Source: Chamaelirium japonicum (Eukaryota; Streptophyta; Magnoliopsida; Liliales; Melanthiaceae). From it: a stretch of 64,000 nt of DNA. Positions 49,633-64,000 of the stretch are shown piece by piece. The notes under the pieces were generated by a model. The model saw only the letters and a program-made list of their open reading frames with translations. It made no database searches and was not told where the DNA came from. Position numbers and translations under genes: made by a program. The DNA lies in contig CANTAL010000203.1 in assembly GCA_947650365.1 (NCBI GenBank), positions 186,001-250,000 of the forward strand, written 5' to 3'. The number at the start of each line of letters is the position of its first letter. The first letter of the stretch is position 1.

Positions 49633-51569
49633 AGAATGGATCGTATGAATGAATTAGAATAGATCGGACGAATGAATTAGAATGGATTGTAGGAATGAAT
49701 TAGAATGGATCGTATGAATGAATTAGAATGGATCGTATGAATGAATTAGAAAGGATCGTGCGATTGAATTAGAATGGATCGTACGAATAAATTAGAATGG
49801 ATCGTACGAATGAATTAGAATGGATCATACGAATGAATTAGAATGGATCATACGAATGAGTAAGAATGGATCGTACGAATGAAATAGAATGGATTGTACG
49901 AATGAATTAGAATGGATACATTCATGCGAATGAATTAGAATGGATCGGACGATTGAATTAGAATGGATCGTAAGATTCATTCTAATTCATTCGTACGATC
50001 CATTCTAATACATTCGTACGATTCATGCTAATTCATTCGCACGATCCATTCTAATTCATTCGTACGAATGTATCCATTCTAATTCATTCGTACGATCCAT
50101 TCTAATTCATTAATATGATCCATTCTAATTCATTCGTACGATCGATTCTAATTCATTCGCACTATCCATTCTAATTCATTCGTACGATCCATTCTAATTC
50201 ATTCGTATGATCCATTCTAATTTATTCGTTCAAATATATCCATTCTAATTCATTCGTACGATCCATTCTAATTCATTCGCACGATCCATTCTAATTCATT
50301 CGCACGAATGTATCCATTCTAATTCATTTGCACGATCCATTCTAATTCATTCCTATGATCTATTCTAATTCATTCGTATGATCCATTCTAATTCATTCGC
50401 TCGAATGTATCCATTCTAATTCATTCGTACGATCCATTCTAATTTGTTCATATGATCCATTCTAATTCGTTTGTACGATCCATTCTAATTCATTCGTATG
50501 ATCCATTCTAATTCATTCCTACGATCTATTCTAATTCATTCGCTCGAATATATCCATTCTAATTCATTCGTTCGATCCATTCTAATTCATTCGCACGATC
50601 CATTCTAATTCATTCGTATGATCCATTGTAATCCATTCGTACGATCCATTCTAATTCATTCGTACGATCCATTCTAATTCATTCGTATGATCCATTCTAA
50701 TTCATTCGTACGATCCATTCTAATTCATTCATATAATCCATTCTAATTCATTCGCACGAATGTATCCATTCTAATTAATTCGTACGATCCATTCTAATTC
50801 ATTCGTATGATCTATTCTTATTTATTCGCACGATCCAGTCTAATTGATTCGCATGATCCATTCTAATTCATTCGCACGAATGTATCCATTCTAATTCATT
50901 CGTACGATCCATTCTAATTCATTAATATGATCCATTCTAATTCATTCGTACGATCCATTCTAATTCATATGCACAAAGGTATCCATTCTAATCCATTCGT
51001 AGGATCCATTCTAATCCATTCGTACGATCCATTCTAATTCATTCGTACGATCCATTCTAATTCATTCGCTCGAATGTATCCATTCTAATCCATCCGTACG
51101 ATCCATTCTAATCCATTCGTTCTATCCATTCTAATTCATTTGCATGGATCTAACCATTCTAATTCATTCATTTGATCCATTCTAATTCATTCGTACGATC
51201 CATTCTAATTCATTCGTCCGATCCATTCTAATTCATTCGCACGAATGTATCCATTCTAATTCATTCGTACGATCCATTCTAATTCATTCGTACGATCCAT
51301 TCTAATTCATTCGTAAGATCCATTCTAATTCATTCGTACGATCCATTCTAATTCATTCGTACGATCTATTCTAATTCATTCGCAAGAATGTATCCATTCT
51401 AGTTCATTTGTACGATCCATTCTAATTCAATCGTACGATCCATTCAAATTCAGTCGCACGATCCATTATAATTTATTCGTACGATCAATTCTAATTCATT
51501 CGCACGAATGTATCCATTCTAATTCATTCGTACGATCCTGAATAAGAATGGATCGTACGAATGAATTAG

Positions 51570-51815
51570 AATGGATACCTTTGTGCATATGAATTAGAAT
51601 GGATCGTACGAATGAATTAGACTGGATCATATTAATGAATTAGAATGGATCGTACGAATGAATTAGAATGGATACATTCGTGCGAATGAATTAGAATGGA
51701 TTGTGCACGAATGTATCCATTCTAATTCATTCGTACGACCCATTCTAATTCTTTAATATGATCCATTCTAATTCATTCGTACGATCCATTCTAATTCATA
51801 TGCACAAAGGTATCC
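51570..51815. repeat. Palindromic segment, paralogue of 3570-3815 and of the empty insertion site
   Basis: It begins GGATACCTTTGTGCATATG and carries the ATCATATTAATG monomer (about 51626). It turns at GTGCACGAATG (about 51703) and returns through TTTAATATGATCC to ATATGCACAAAGGTATCC. Its left arm equals the two flanks of the retrotransposon joined together. Confidence 0.8.
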
Positions 51816-54800
51816 ATTCTAATCCATTCGTAGGATCCATTCTAATCTATTCGTACGATCCATTCTAATTCATTTGTACGATCCATTCTAATTCATTCGC
51901 TCGAATGTATCCATTCTAATCCATTCGTACGATCCATTCTAATCCATTCGTACGATCCATTCTAATTCATTCGCATGAATGTAACCATTCTAATTCATTC
52001 ATTTGATCTATTCTAATTCATTCGTCCGATCCATTCTAATTCATTCGCACGAATGTATCCATTCTAATTCATTCGTACGATCCATTCTAATTCATTCGTA
52101 CGATCCATTCTAATTCATTCGTACAATCCATTCTAATTCATTCGCACGAATGTATCCATTCTAATTAATTCGTACGATCCATTCTAATTCATTTGTATGA
52201 TCTATTCTTATTCATTCGCACGATCCAGTCTAATTGATTCGCACGATCCATTCTAATTAATTCATAGGATCCATTCTAATTCATTCGTATAATCCATTCT
52301 AATTCTTTCACACGATCCATTCTAATTCATTCGTACGATCCATTCAAATTAATTAATATAATCCATTCTAATTCATTCGTACGATCCATTCTAATTCACT
52401 CATACGATCCATTCTAATACATTCATACGATCCATTCTAATTCATTTGCACGAATATATCCATTCTAATTCATTCGTACGATCCATTCTAATTCCTTCGT
52501 ATGATCCATTCTAATTCATTCGTACGATCTATTCTAATTCATTCGTACGATCCATTCTAATTCCTTCGTACGATCCATTCTAATTCATTCGTACGATCCA
52601 TTCTAATTCATTCATACAATCTATTCTAATTCATTCGTACGAATGGATACATTCGTGTGAATGAATTAGAATGGATCGTACGAATGAGTAAGAATGGATC
52701 GTACGAATGAAATAGAATGGATTGCACGAATGAATTAGAATGGATCGTACGAATGAATTAGAATGGATCGTGTGAAAGAATTAGAATGGATTGTATGAAT
52801 GAATTAGAATGGATCGTACGAAGGAATTAGAATGTATCGTACGAATGAATTAGAATGGATCGTACGAATGAATTAGAATAGATCGTACGAATGAATTAGA
52901 ATGGATCATACGAATGAATTAGAATGGATCGTGTGAAAGAATTAGAATGGATCGTACGAATGAATTAGAATGGATCGTGCGAATGAATTAGAATGTATCG
53001 TACGAATGAATTAGAATGGATCGTGCTAATGAATTAGAATTGATCGAACGAATGAATTAGCATGGATTGTGCATTCGTACGATCCATTCTAATTCATTCG
53101 TAAGATCCATTCTAATTTATTCGTACGATCCATTCTAATTCATTCGTACGATCCATTCTAATTCATTCGCACGAATGTATCCATTCTAGTTCATTCGTAC
53201 GATCCATTCTAATTCATTCGTACGATCCATTCTAATTCATTCATACGATCTATTCTAATTCATTTATACAATCCATTCTAATTCTTTCGCACGATCAATT
53301 CTAATTCATTCGTACGATCCATTCTAATTCATTCGCACAATCCATTCTATTTCATTCGTACGATCCATTCTTACTCATTCGTATGATCCATTCTAATTCA
53401 TTCGCACGAATGTATCCATAATGGATCATACGAATGAGTAAGAATGGATCGTACGAATGAAATAGAATGGATTGTGCGAATGAATTAGAATGGACCGTAC
53501 GAATGAATTAGAATGGATACATTCGTGCGAATGAATTAGAATGGATCGGACGAATGAATTAGAAAGGATCGTACGAATGAATTAGAATGGATCGTACGAA
53601 TAAATTAGAATGGATCGTATGAATAAATTAGAATGGATACATTTGTCCGAATGAATTAGAATGGATCATACGAACGAGTAAGAATGGATCGTACGAATGA
53701 AATAGAATAGATTGTACGAATGAATTAGAATGGATCCTACAAATGAATTAGAATAGATCGTGTGAAAGAATTAGAATGGATTGTATGAATAAATTAGAAT
53801 GAATTCGTACGATCCATTCGAATTTATTCGCACGATCCATTCTAATTCATTCATACGATCCATTCTAATTCATTCATACAATCCATTCTAATTCTTTCAC
53901 ACGATCCATTCTAATTCATTCGTAGGATCCATTCTAATTCATTCGTACAATCTATTCTATTTCATTCGTACGATCCATTCTAACTCATTCGTATGATCCA
54001 TTCTAATTTATGCGGACGAATGTATCCATTCTAATTTATTCGTATGATCCATTCTAATTCATTCGTACGATCCATTCTAATTCATTCGTACGATCCATTC
54101 TAATTCATTCGTCCGATCCATTCTAATTCATTCGCACGAATGTATCCATTCTAATTCATTCGTACGATCCATTCTAATTCATTCGTACGATCCATTCTAA
54201 TTCATTCATACGGTCCATTCTAATTCATTCGTCCAATCCATTCTAATTCATTCGCACGAATGTATCCATTCTAATTCATTCGTACGATCCATTCTAATTC
54301 ATTCGTACGATCCATTCTAATTCATTCATAAGATCCATTCTAATTCATTCGTACGATCCATTCTAATTCATTCGTATGATCAATTCTAATTCATTCGCAC
54401 GAATATATCCATTCTAGTTCATTCGTACGATCCATTCTAATTCATTCGTACGATCCATTCTAATTCATTCCAACGATCCATTCTAATTTATTCGTACGAT
54501 CCATTCTAATTCATTCGTACGATCTATTCTAATTCATTCGGACGAATGTAACCATTCTAATTTATTCGTATGAGCTATTCTAATTCATTCGTACGATCCA
54601 TTCTAATTCATTCGTACGATCCATTGTAATTCATTCATACAATCCATTTAGATTCATTCGCACAAATGTATCCATTCAAATTCATTCGTACGATCCAGTC
54701 TAATTCATTCATACGATCCATTCTAATTCATTCGCACGAATATATCCATTCTAATTCTTTCGTACGATGCATTCTAATTCATTCGTACGATTATCCATTC

Positions 54801-57800
54801 GTGCGAATGAATTAGAATGGATCGTGCACGAATGTATCCATTCTAATTCATTCGTACGATCCATTCTAATTCATTAATATGATCCATTCTAATTCATTCG
54901 TACGATCCATTCTAATTCATATGCACAAAGGTATCCATTCTAATCCATTCGTAGGATCCATTCTAATCCATTCGTACGATCCATTCTAATTCATTCGTAT
55001 GATCCATTCTAATTCATTCACTCGAATGTATCCATTCTAATCCATTCGTACGATCCATTCTAATCCATTCGTACGATCCATTCTAATTCATTCGCATGAA
55101 TGTAACCATTCTAATTCATTCATTTGATCCATTCTAATTCATTCGTCCGATCCATTCTAATTCATTCGCACGAATGTATCCATTCTAATTCATTCGTACG
55201 ATCCATTATAATTCATTAATATGATCCATTCTAATTCATTCGTACGATCCATTGTAATTCATTCGTACGATCCATTCTAATTCATTCGTACGATCCATTC
55301 TAATTCATTCGTAAGATCCATTCTAATTCATTCGTACGATCCATTCTAATTCATTCGCACGAATGTATCCATTCTAGTTCATTCGTACGATCCATTCTAA
55401 TTCATTCGTACGATCCATTCTAATTCATTCGCACGAATGTATCCATTCTAATTCATTCGTACGATCTATTCTAATTGATTAATATGATCCATTCTAATTC
55501 ATATGCACAAAGGTATCCATTCTAATTCATTCGTACGATCCATTCTAATTCAGGATCGTACGAATGAATTAGAATGGATACATTCGTGCGAATGAATTAG
55601 AATTGATCGTACTAATGAATTAGAATGAATTAGAATTAGAATTGATCTATTCTTACTCATTCGTATGATCCATTCTAATTCATTCGGATGAATGTATTTA
55701 TTCTAATTTATTCGTACGATCCATTCTAATTTATTCGTACGATCCATTCTAATTCATTCGTACGATCCATTCTAATTCATTCGTCCGATCCATTCTAATT
55801 CATTCGCACGAATGTATCCATTCTAATTCATTCGTACGGTCCATTCTAATTCATTCGCACAATCCATTCTATTTCATTCGTACGATCCATTCTTACTCAT
55901 TCGTATGATCCATTATGGATACATTCGTGCGAATGAATTAGAATGGATCATACGAATGAGTAAGAATGGATCGTACGAATGAAATAGAATGGATTGTGCG
56001 AATGAATTAGAATGGATCGTACGAATGAATTAGAATGGATCATGTGAAAGAATTAGAATGGATTGTATGAATGAATTAGAATAGATCATATGAATGAATT
56101 AGAATGGATCTTACGAATGAATTAGAATGGATCGTACGAATGCAGGATCCATGCTAATTCATTCATTCGATCAATTCTAATTCATTAGCACGATCCATTC
56201 TAATTTATTCGTACGATCCATTCTAATTCATTCGCATGATCCATTCTAATTCATTCGTACGATCCATTCTAATTTTTTCACACGATCCCTTCTAATTCAT
56301 TCGTACGATCTATTCTAATTCATTCGTACGATCTATTCTAATTCATTCGTACGATCCATTCTAATTCATTCGTACAATCCATTCTAATTCCTTCATACGA
56401 TCCATTCTAATTAATTCATACAATCCATTCTAATTCTTTCACACGATCCATTCTAATTCATTCGTATGATCCATTCTAATTCATTCGTGCAATCCATTCT
56501 ATTTCATTCGTATACATTCGTGCGAATGAATTAGAATGGATCATATGAATAAGTAAGAATGGATCGTACGAATGAAATAGAATGGATCGTACGAATGAAT
56601 TAGAATGGATCGTACGAATGAATTAGAATGGATCGTACGAATAAATTAGAATGGATACATTCGTCCGAATGAATTAGAATGGATCATACGAATGAGTAAG
56701 AATGGATCGTACGAATGAAATAGAATAGATTGTATGAATGAATTAGAATGGATTCATACGAATTCATTATAATGGATACATTCGTGCGAATGAATTTGAA
56801 TGGATCGTACCAATGAGTAAGAATGGATCGTACGAATGAAATAGAATGGATTGTGCGAATGAATTAGAATGGATCGCACGAATGTATCCATTCTAATTCA
56901 TTCGTTCGATCCATTCTAATTCATTCGTACGATCTATTCTAATTCATTCGTATGATCCATTCTAATTAATTCGTATGATCCATTCTAATTCATTCGTACG
57001 ATCCATTCTAATTCATTCATACAATCCATTCTAATTCATTCGTACGATCCATTCTAATTCACTCATACGATCCATTCTAATACATTCATACGATCCATTC
57101 TAATTCATTTGCACGTACGAATGAATTAGAATGGATCGTACGAATGAATTAGAATAGATCGTAAGAATGAATTAGAATGGATCGTACGAAGGAATTAGAA
57201 TGGATCGTACGAATGAATTAGAATGGATATATTCGTGCAAATGAATTAGAATGGATCGTATGAATGTATTAGAATGGATCGTATATGTGAATTAGAATGG
57301 ATCGTACGTATGAATTAGAATGGATTGTATGAATGAATTAGAATGGATCGTGTGAAAGAATTAGAATGGATTGTACGAATGAATTAGAATGGATCGTACG
57401 AATGAATTAGAATGGATCGTACGAATGAATTAGAATGGATCATACGAATGAATTAGAATGGATACATTCGTGCGAATGAATTAGAATGGATCGGACGAAT
57501 GAATTAGAATGGATCGTACGAATGAATTAGAATGGATCAAATGAATGAATTTGAATGGTTACATTCATGCGAATGAATTAGAATGGATCGTACGAATGGA
57601 TTAGAATGGATACATTCGTGCGAATGAATTAGAATGGATTGTATGAATGAATTAGAATGGATCGTATGAATGAATTAGAATGGATCGTATGACTGAATTA
57701 GAATGGATATGAAGGAATTAGAATGGATCGTACGAAGGAATTAGAATATATCATACAAATGAAATAGAATGGATCGTACGAAGGAATTAGAATGGATCGT

Positions 57801-60800
57801 ACGAAGGAATTAGAATGGATCGTACGAAGGAATTAGAATGGATCATACGAATTAATTAGAATGGATATATTCGTGCAAATGAATTAGAATGGATCGTATG
57901 AATGAATTAGAATGGATCGTATGAGTGAATTAGAACGGATAGTACGAATGAAGTAGAATGGATCATATGAATGAATTAGAATGGATACATTCGTGCGAAT
58001 GAATTAGAATGGATCGTATGAATGAATTAGAATAGATTGTGCGAATGAATTAGAATGGATCGTACGAATAAGTTAGAATGGATACATTCGTGCGAATAAA
58101 TTAGAATGGATTGTATGAATGAATTAGAATGGATCGTACGAATGAATTAGAATGGATCGTACGAATGAATTAGAATAGATTGTGCGAATGAATTATAATG
58201 GATCGTGCGAATAAAATAGAATGGATACAAATGAATTAGAATGGATCATACGAATGAATTAGAATGACGATCCATTCTTACTCATTCGAATGATCCATTC
58301 TAATTTATTCGCACGAATGTATCCATTCTAATTCATTCGTACGTCTAATTCATTCGTACGGTCCATTCTAATTCATTCGCACAATCCATTCTATTTCATT
58401 CGTACGATCCATTCTTACTCATTCGTATGATCCATTATGGATACATTCGTGTGAATGAATTAGAATGGATCATACGAATGAGTAAGAATGGATCGTACGA
58501 ATGAAATAGAATGGATTGTGCGAATGAATTAGAATGGATCGTACGAATGAATTATAATGGATCGTGTGAAAGAATTAGAATGGATTGTATGAATGAATTA
58601 GAATAGATCGTATGAATGAATTAGAATGGATCGTACGAATGAATTAGAATGGATCGTACGAATGAATTAGAATGGATCGTACGAATGAATTAGAATGGAT
58701 ACATTCGTGCGAATGAATTAGAATGGATACATTCGTGCGAAAGAATTAGAATAGATCATATGAATGAATTATAATGGATCCTATGAATGAATTAGAATGG
58801 ATCGTGCGAATGAATTAGAATGGATCGTACGAATGAATTAGAATGGATCGTGCTAATGAATTAGAATTGATCGAACGATTGAATTAGCATGGATCGTGCT
58901 AATGAGTTAGAATGGAACGTACGAATGAATTAGAATGGATCGTGTGAAAGAATTAGAATGGATTGTATGACGAATGAATTAGTAAGAATGGATCGTACGA
59001 ATGAATTAGAATGGATACATTCGTGCGAATGAATTAGAATGGATCGGACGAATGAATTAGAATGGATCTTATGAATGAATTAGAATGGATCGTACGAATA
59101 AATTAGAATGGATACATTCGTCCGAATGAATTAGAATGGATCATACGAATGAGTAAGAATGGATCGTACAAATGAAATAGAATAGATTGTACGAATGAAT
59201 TAGAATGGATCCTACGAATGAATTAGAATAGATCGTGTGAAAGAATTAGAACGGATTTTATGAATGAATTAGAATGAATTCGTACGATCCATTCGAATTC
59301 ATTCTCACGATCCATTCTAATTCATTCATACGATCCATTCTAATTCATTCATATAATCCATTCTAATTCTTTCACATGATCCATTCTAATTCATTCATAG
59401 GATCCATTCTAATTCATTCGTACAATCTATTCTATTTCATTCGTACGATCCATTTTTACTCATTCGTATGATCCATTCTAATTCATTCGGGCGAATGTAT
59501 CCATTCTAATTTATTCGTATGATCCATTCTAATTCATTCGTACGATCCATTCTAATTCATTCGTACGATCCATTCTAATTCATTCGTCCGATCCATTCTA
59601 ATTTATTCGCACGAATGTATCCATTCTAATTCATTCGTACGATCCATTATAATTCATTCGCACAATCTATTCTAATTCATTCATACGATCCATTCTAATT
59701 CATTCGCACGAATGTATCCATTCTAATTCATTCATACGATCCATTCTACTTCATTCGTACTATCCATTCTAATTCACTCATACGATCCATTCTAATTCAT
59801 TCATACGATCCATTCTAATTCATTTGCACGAATATATCCATTCTAATTCATTCGTACAATCCATTCTAATTCCTTCGTACGATCCATTCTAATTCCTTCG
59901 TACGATCCATTCTATTTCATTCGTATGATCCATTCTAATTCCTTCGTACGATCCATTCTAATTCCTTCGTATCCATTCTAATTCACTCATACGATCCATT
60001 CTAATTCATTCGTATGATCCATTCTAATTCATTCATACAATCCATTCTAATTCATTCGCATGAATGTATCCATTCTAGTTCATTTGTACGATCCATTCTA
60101 ATTCATTCGTACGATTCATTCTAATTCATTCGCACGATCCATTCTAATTCATTCGTACGATCCATTCTAATTCATTCATACGATCCATTCTAATTCATTC
60201 GTACGATCCATTCTAATTCATTCGCACAAATGTATCCATTCTAATTCCTTCGTACGATCCATTCTAATTCATTCATACAATCCATTCTAATTCTTTCACA
60301 CGATCCATTCTAATTCATTCGTACGATCCATTTTAATTCATTCGTGCAATCCATTCTATTTCATTCGTACGATCCATTCTTACTCATTCGTACGATCCAT
60401 TCTAATTCATTCACACGAATGTATCCATTCGTACGAATGAATTAGAATAGATTGTACGAATGAATTAGAATGGATCGTACGAATGAATTACAATGGATCG
60501 TACGAAGGAGTTAGAATGAATCATACGAATGAATTAGAATGGATCGTACAAATTAATTAGAATAGATCGTACGAATGAATTAGAATGGATCGTACGAAGG
60601 AATTAGAATGAATCGTACGAATGAATTAGAATGGATATATTCGTGCAAATGAATTAGAATGGATCGTATGAATGTATTAGAATGGATCGTATGAGTGAAT
60701 TAGAATGGATCGTACGAATGAATTAGAATGGATTGTATGAATGAATTAGAATGGATCGTACGAATGAATTAGAATGGATCGTATGAATGAATTAGAATTG

Positions 60801-63800
60801 ATCGTACGAATGAATTAGAATGGATCGTGCGAATGAATTAGAATGGATCGTACGAATGAATTAGAATGGATCGTACGAATGAACTAGAATGGATACATTC
60901 GTGCGAATGAATTAGAATGGATCGTACGAATGAATTAGAATGGATCGTACGAATGAATTAGAATGGATCGTACGAATGGATTAGAATGGATCATACGAAT
61001 GAATTAGAATGGATCGTGCGAAAGAATTAGAATGGATCGAACGAATGAATTAGAATGGATATATTCGAGCGAATGAATTAGAATAGATCGTAGGAATGAA
61101 TTAGAATGGGTCATACGAATGAATTAGAATGGATCGTACGAACGAATTAGAATGGATCGTACGAACGAATTAGAATGGATCATATGAACGAATTAAAATG
61201 GATCGTACGAATGAATTAGAATGGATACATTCGAGCGAATGAATTAGAATGGATCGTACGAATGAATTAGAATAGATCATAGGAATTAATTAGAATGGAT
61301 CGTACAAATGAATTAGAATGGATACATTCGTGCGAATGAATTAGAATGGATCGTGCGAATGAATTAGAATGGATCGTACGAATGAATTAGAATGGATATA
61401 TTTGAACGAATAAATTAGAATGGATCATACGAATGAATTGGAATGGATCGTACGAATGAATTAGAATGGATCGTACGAATGAATTAGAATGGATAGTGCG
61501 AATGAATTAGAATGGATCGTACGAATGAATTAGAATGAATACATTCGTGCGAATGAATTAGAATGGATCATACGAATGAGTAAGAATGGATCGTACGAAT
61601 GAAATCGAATGGATTATACAAATGAATTAGAATGGATACATTCGTGCGAATGAATTAGAATGGATCGTATGTAAGAATGAATTAGAATGGATACATTTGT
61701 GCGAATGAATTAGAATGGATCATACGAATGAATTAGAATGGATCGTGGGAATGAATTAGAATGGATCGTACAAATGAATTTGAATGGATCGTACGAATGA
61801 ACTAGAATGGATACATTCGTGTGAATGAATTAGAATGGATCGTACGAACGAATTAGAATGGATCGTACGAATAAATTAGAATAGATCGTATGAATGGTTT
61901 AGAATGGATACATTCGTGCGAATGAATTTGAATGGATCGGACGAATGAATTAGAATAGATCGTACGAATGAATTTGAATGGATATATTCGTGCAAATGAA
62001 TTAGAATGGATCGTATGAATGTATTAGAATGGATCGTATGAGTGAATTAGAATGGATCGTACGAATGAATTAGAATGGATTGTATGAATGAATTAGAATG
62101 GATCGTACGAATGAATTAGAATGGATCATACGAATTAATTAGAATGGATCCTATGAATGAATTAGAATGGATCGTACGAATGAATTAGAATGGATCATAC
62201 GAATGAATTAAAATGGATACATTCGTGCGAATGAATTAGAATGGATTGTGCGAATGAATTAGAATGGATCATACGAATGAATTAGAATGGATCATATTAA
62301 TGAATTAGAATGGATCGTACGAATGAATTAGAATGGATACATTCGTGCGAATGAATTAGAATGGATCGTGCACGAATGGATCCATTCTAATTCATTCGTA
62401 CGATCCATTCTAATTCATTAATATGATCCATTCTAATTCATTCGTACGATCCATTCTAATTCATATGCACAAAGGTATCCATTCTAATCCATTCATAGGA
62501 TCCATTCAAATCCATTCGTACGATCCATTCTAATTCATTCGTACGATCCATTCTAATTCATTCGCTCGAATGTATCCATTCTAATCCATTCGTACGATCC
62601 ATTCTAATCCATTCGTACGATCCATTCTAATTCATTCGCATGAATGTAACCATTCTAATTCATTCATTTGATCCATTCTAATTCATTCGTACGATCCATT
62701 CTAATTAATTCGTCCGATCCATTCTAATTCATTCGCACGAATGTATCCATTCTAATCCATTCGTACGATCTATTCTAATTCATTCGTACGATCCATTCTA
62801 ATTCTTTCGTAAGATCCATTCTAATTCATTCGTACGATCCATTCTAATTCATTCGTATGATCCATTCTAATTCATTCGCACGAATGTATCCATTCTAGTT
62901 CATTCGTACGATCCATTCTAATTCATTCGTACGATCCATTCTAATTCATTCGCACGATCCATTCTAATTCATTCGTACGATCAATTCTAATTCATTCGCA
63001 CGAATCTATCCATTCTAATTCATTCATACGATCGATTCTAATTCATTCGTACAATCCATTCTAATTCATTCGTACGATCCATTCTAATTCATTCGTCCGA
63101 TCCATTCTAATTCATTCGCACGAATGTATCCATTCTAGTTCATTCGTACGATCCATTCTATTTCATTCGTATGATCCATTCTTACTCATTCGTATGATCC
63201 ATTCTAATTCATTCGGACGAATGTATCCTTTCTAATTTATTTGTACGATCCATTCTAATTCATTCGTACGATCCATTCTAATTCATTCGTCCGATCCATT
63301 CTAATTCATTCGCACGAATGTATCTATTCTAATTCATTCGTACGATCCATTCTAATTCATTCGTACGATCCATTCTAATTCATTCGTAAGATCCATTCTA
63401 ATTCATTCGTACGATCCATTCTAATTCATTCGTACGATCCATTCTAATTCATTCCCACGAATGTATCCATTCTAGTTCATTCGTACGATCCATTCTAATT
63501 CATTCGTAAGATCCATTCTAATTCATTCGCACGATCCATTCTTATTCATTCGTACGATCAGTTCTAATTCATTCGCACGAATGTATCCATTCTAATTCAT
63601 TCGTACGATCAATTCTAATTCATTCGTACGATCCATTCTAATTCATTCATACAATCCATTCTAATTCTTTCACACGATCCATTCTAATTCATTCGTAGGA
63701 TCCATTCTAATTCATTCGCACGAATGTATCCATTCTAATTCATTCGTACGAATCCATTCTAATTCATTCGTACAATCCATTCTATTTCATTCGTACGATA

Positions 63801-64000
63801 TATTCTTACTCATTCGTACGATCCATTCTAATTCATTCGTAAGATCCATTCTAATTCATTCGTACGATCCATTCTAATTCATTCGCACGATCCATTCTAA
63901 TTCATTCATACAATCCATTCAAATTCATTCCGTACGATCCATTCTAATTCATTCGCTCGAATGTATCCATTCTAATCCATTCGTACGATCCATTCTAATC

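Larger units (their letters stand above)
37811..64000. repeat. 23/28-bp satellite array, right block
   Basis: Continues to the window edge without a gene. Strand switches lie near 38455, 38978, 39147, 41286, 42125, 42805, 43838, 44305, 46340, 48117, 48790, 49215, 49975, 51538, 51708, 52635, 53075, 53420, 53805, 54825, 55555, 55915, 56145, 56515, 56877, 57115, 58270, 58437, 59280, 60430 and 62380. Blocks repeat those of the other two arrays. For example, about 57480-58600 repeats about 31670-32720, and about 37900-39550 repeats about 27690-29330. Confidence 0.97.

Overview
The window is plant nuclear DNA, most likely from a flowering plant. The pol gene is of the plant-specific Tat lineage of Ty3/gypsy retrotransposons, the introns are short GT-AG plant-type introns, and nearly everything else is heterochromatic satellite DNA. 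The species cannot be named from the sequence. I see no ordinary host gene, rRNA or tRNA.

Layout. (1) 1-6645, 20025-37136 and 37811-64000 are an AT-rich satellite with a 23-bp unit and a 28-bp variant carrying a 5-bp insertion. The array is not simply head-to-tail: it changes strand more than 50 times, holds hairpin-forming palindromes, and repeats blocks of hundreds of bp to more than 1 kb at distances of 0.3 to 26 kb. (2) 6651-20019 is a complete 13,369-bp LTR retrotransposon inserted on the minus strand into the satellite. It has 1,254-bp LTRs that differ at one base by my reading, a perfect 5-bp target duplication (GTATG), a primer binding site, a polypurine tract, and open gag-protease and pol frames. 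(3) 37137-37810 is a 674-bp GC-rich scrap of a related element, lodged where the satellite changes strand.

Element organisation, read on the minus strand: 5' LTR (20019 to 18766), primer binding site, gag-protease (18676 to 16175), an in-frame amber codon in the context UAG CAA UUA, pol with RT, a degenerate RNase H, a second archaeal-type RNase H and integrase (to 12716), then about 4.8 kb before the 3' LTR (7904 to 6651). That last part holds an oppositely transcribed gene on the plus strand (8750-11814) with its own TATA box, ACGT/G-box motifs and one 77-bp intron. It is predicted to encode 995 residues: an N-terminal domain resembling the 'putative gypsy type transposon' family, a long Pro-Ala-Glu repeat tract, and a C-terminal coiled coil with a basic tail. 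The scrap at 37 kb is the same gene from a diverged relative, with an intron at the same place and phase.

How it works together (inference): the LTR promoter would make the minus-strand genomic RNA, and readthrough of the amber codon would set the Gag to Gag-Pol ratio. The antisense gene would be transcribed separately toward pol, the two ending near a five-copy array of 78-bp repeats that each carry a short hairpin. Near-identical LTRs and open frames suggest a very recent insertion that may still be mobile. The most interesting items are the readthrough signal, the spliced antisense gene with a conserved intron, and the strand-switching satellite.
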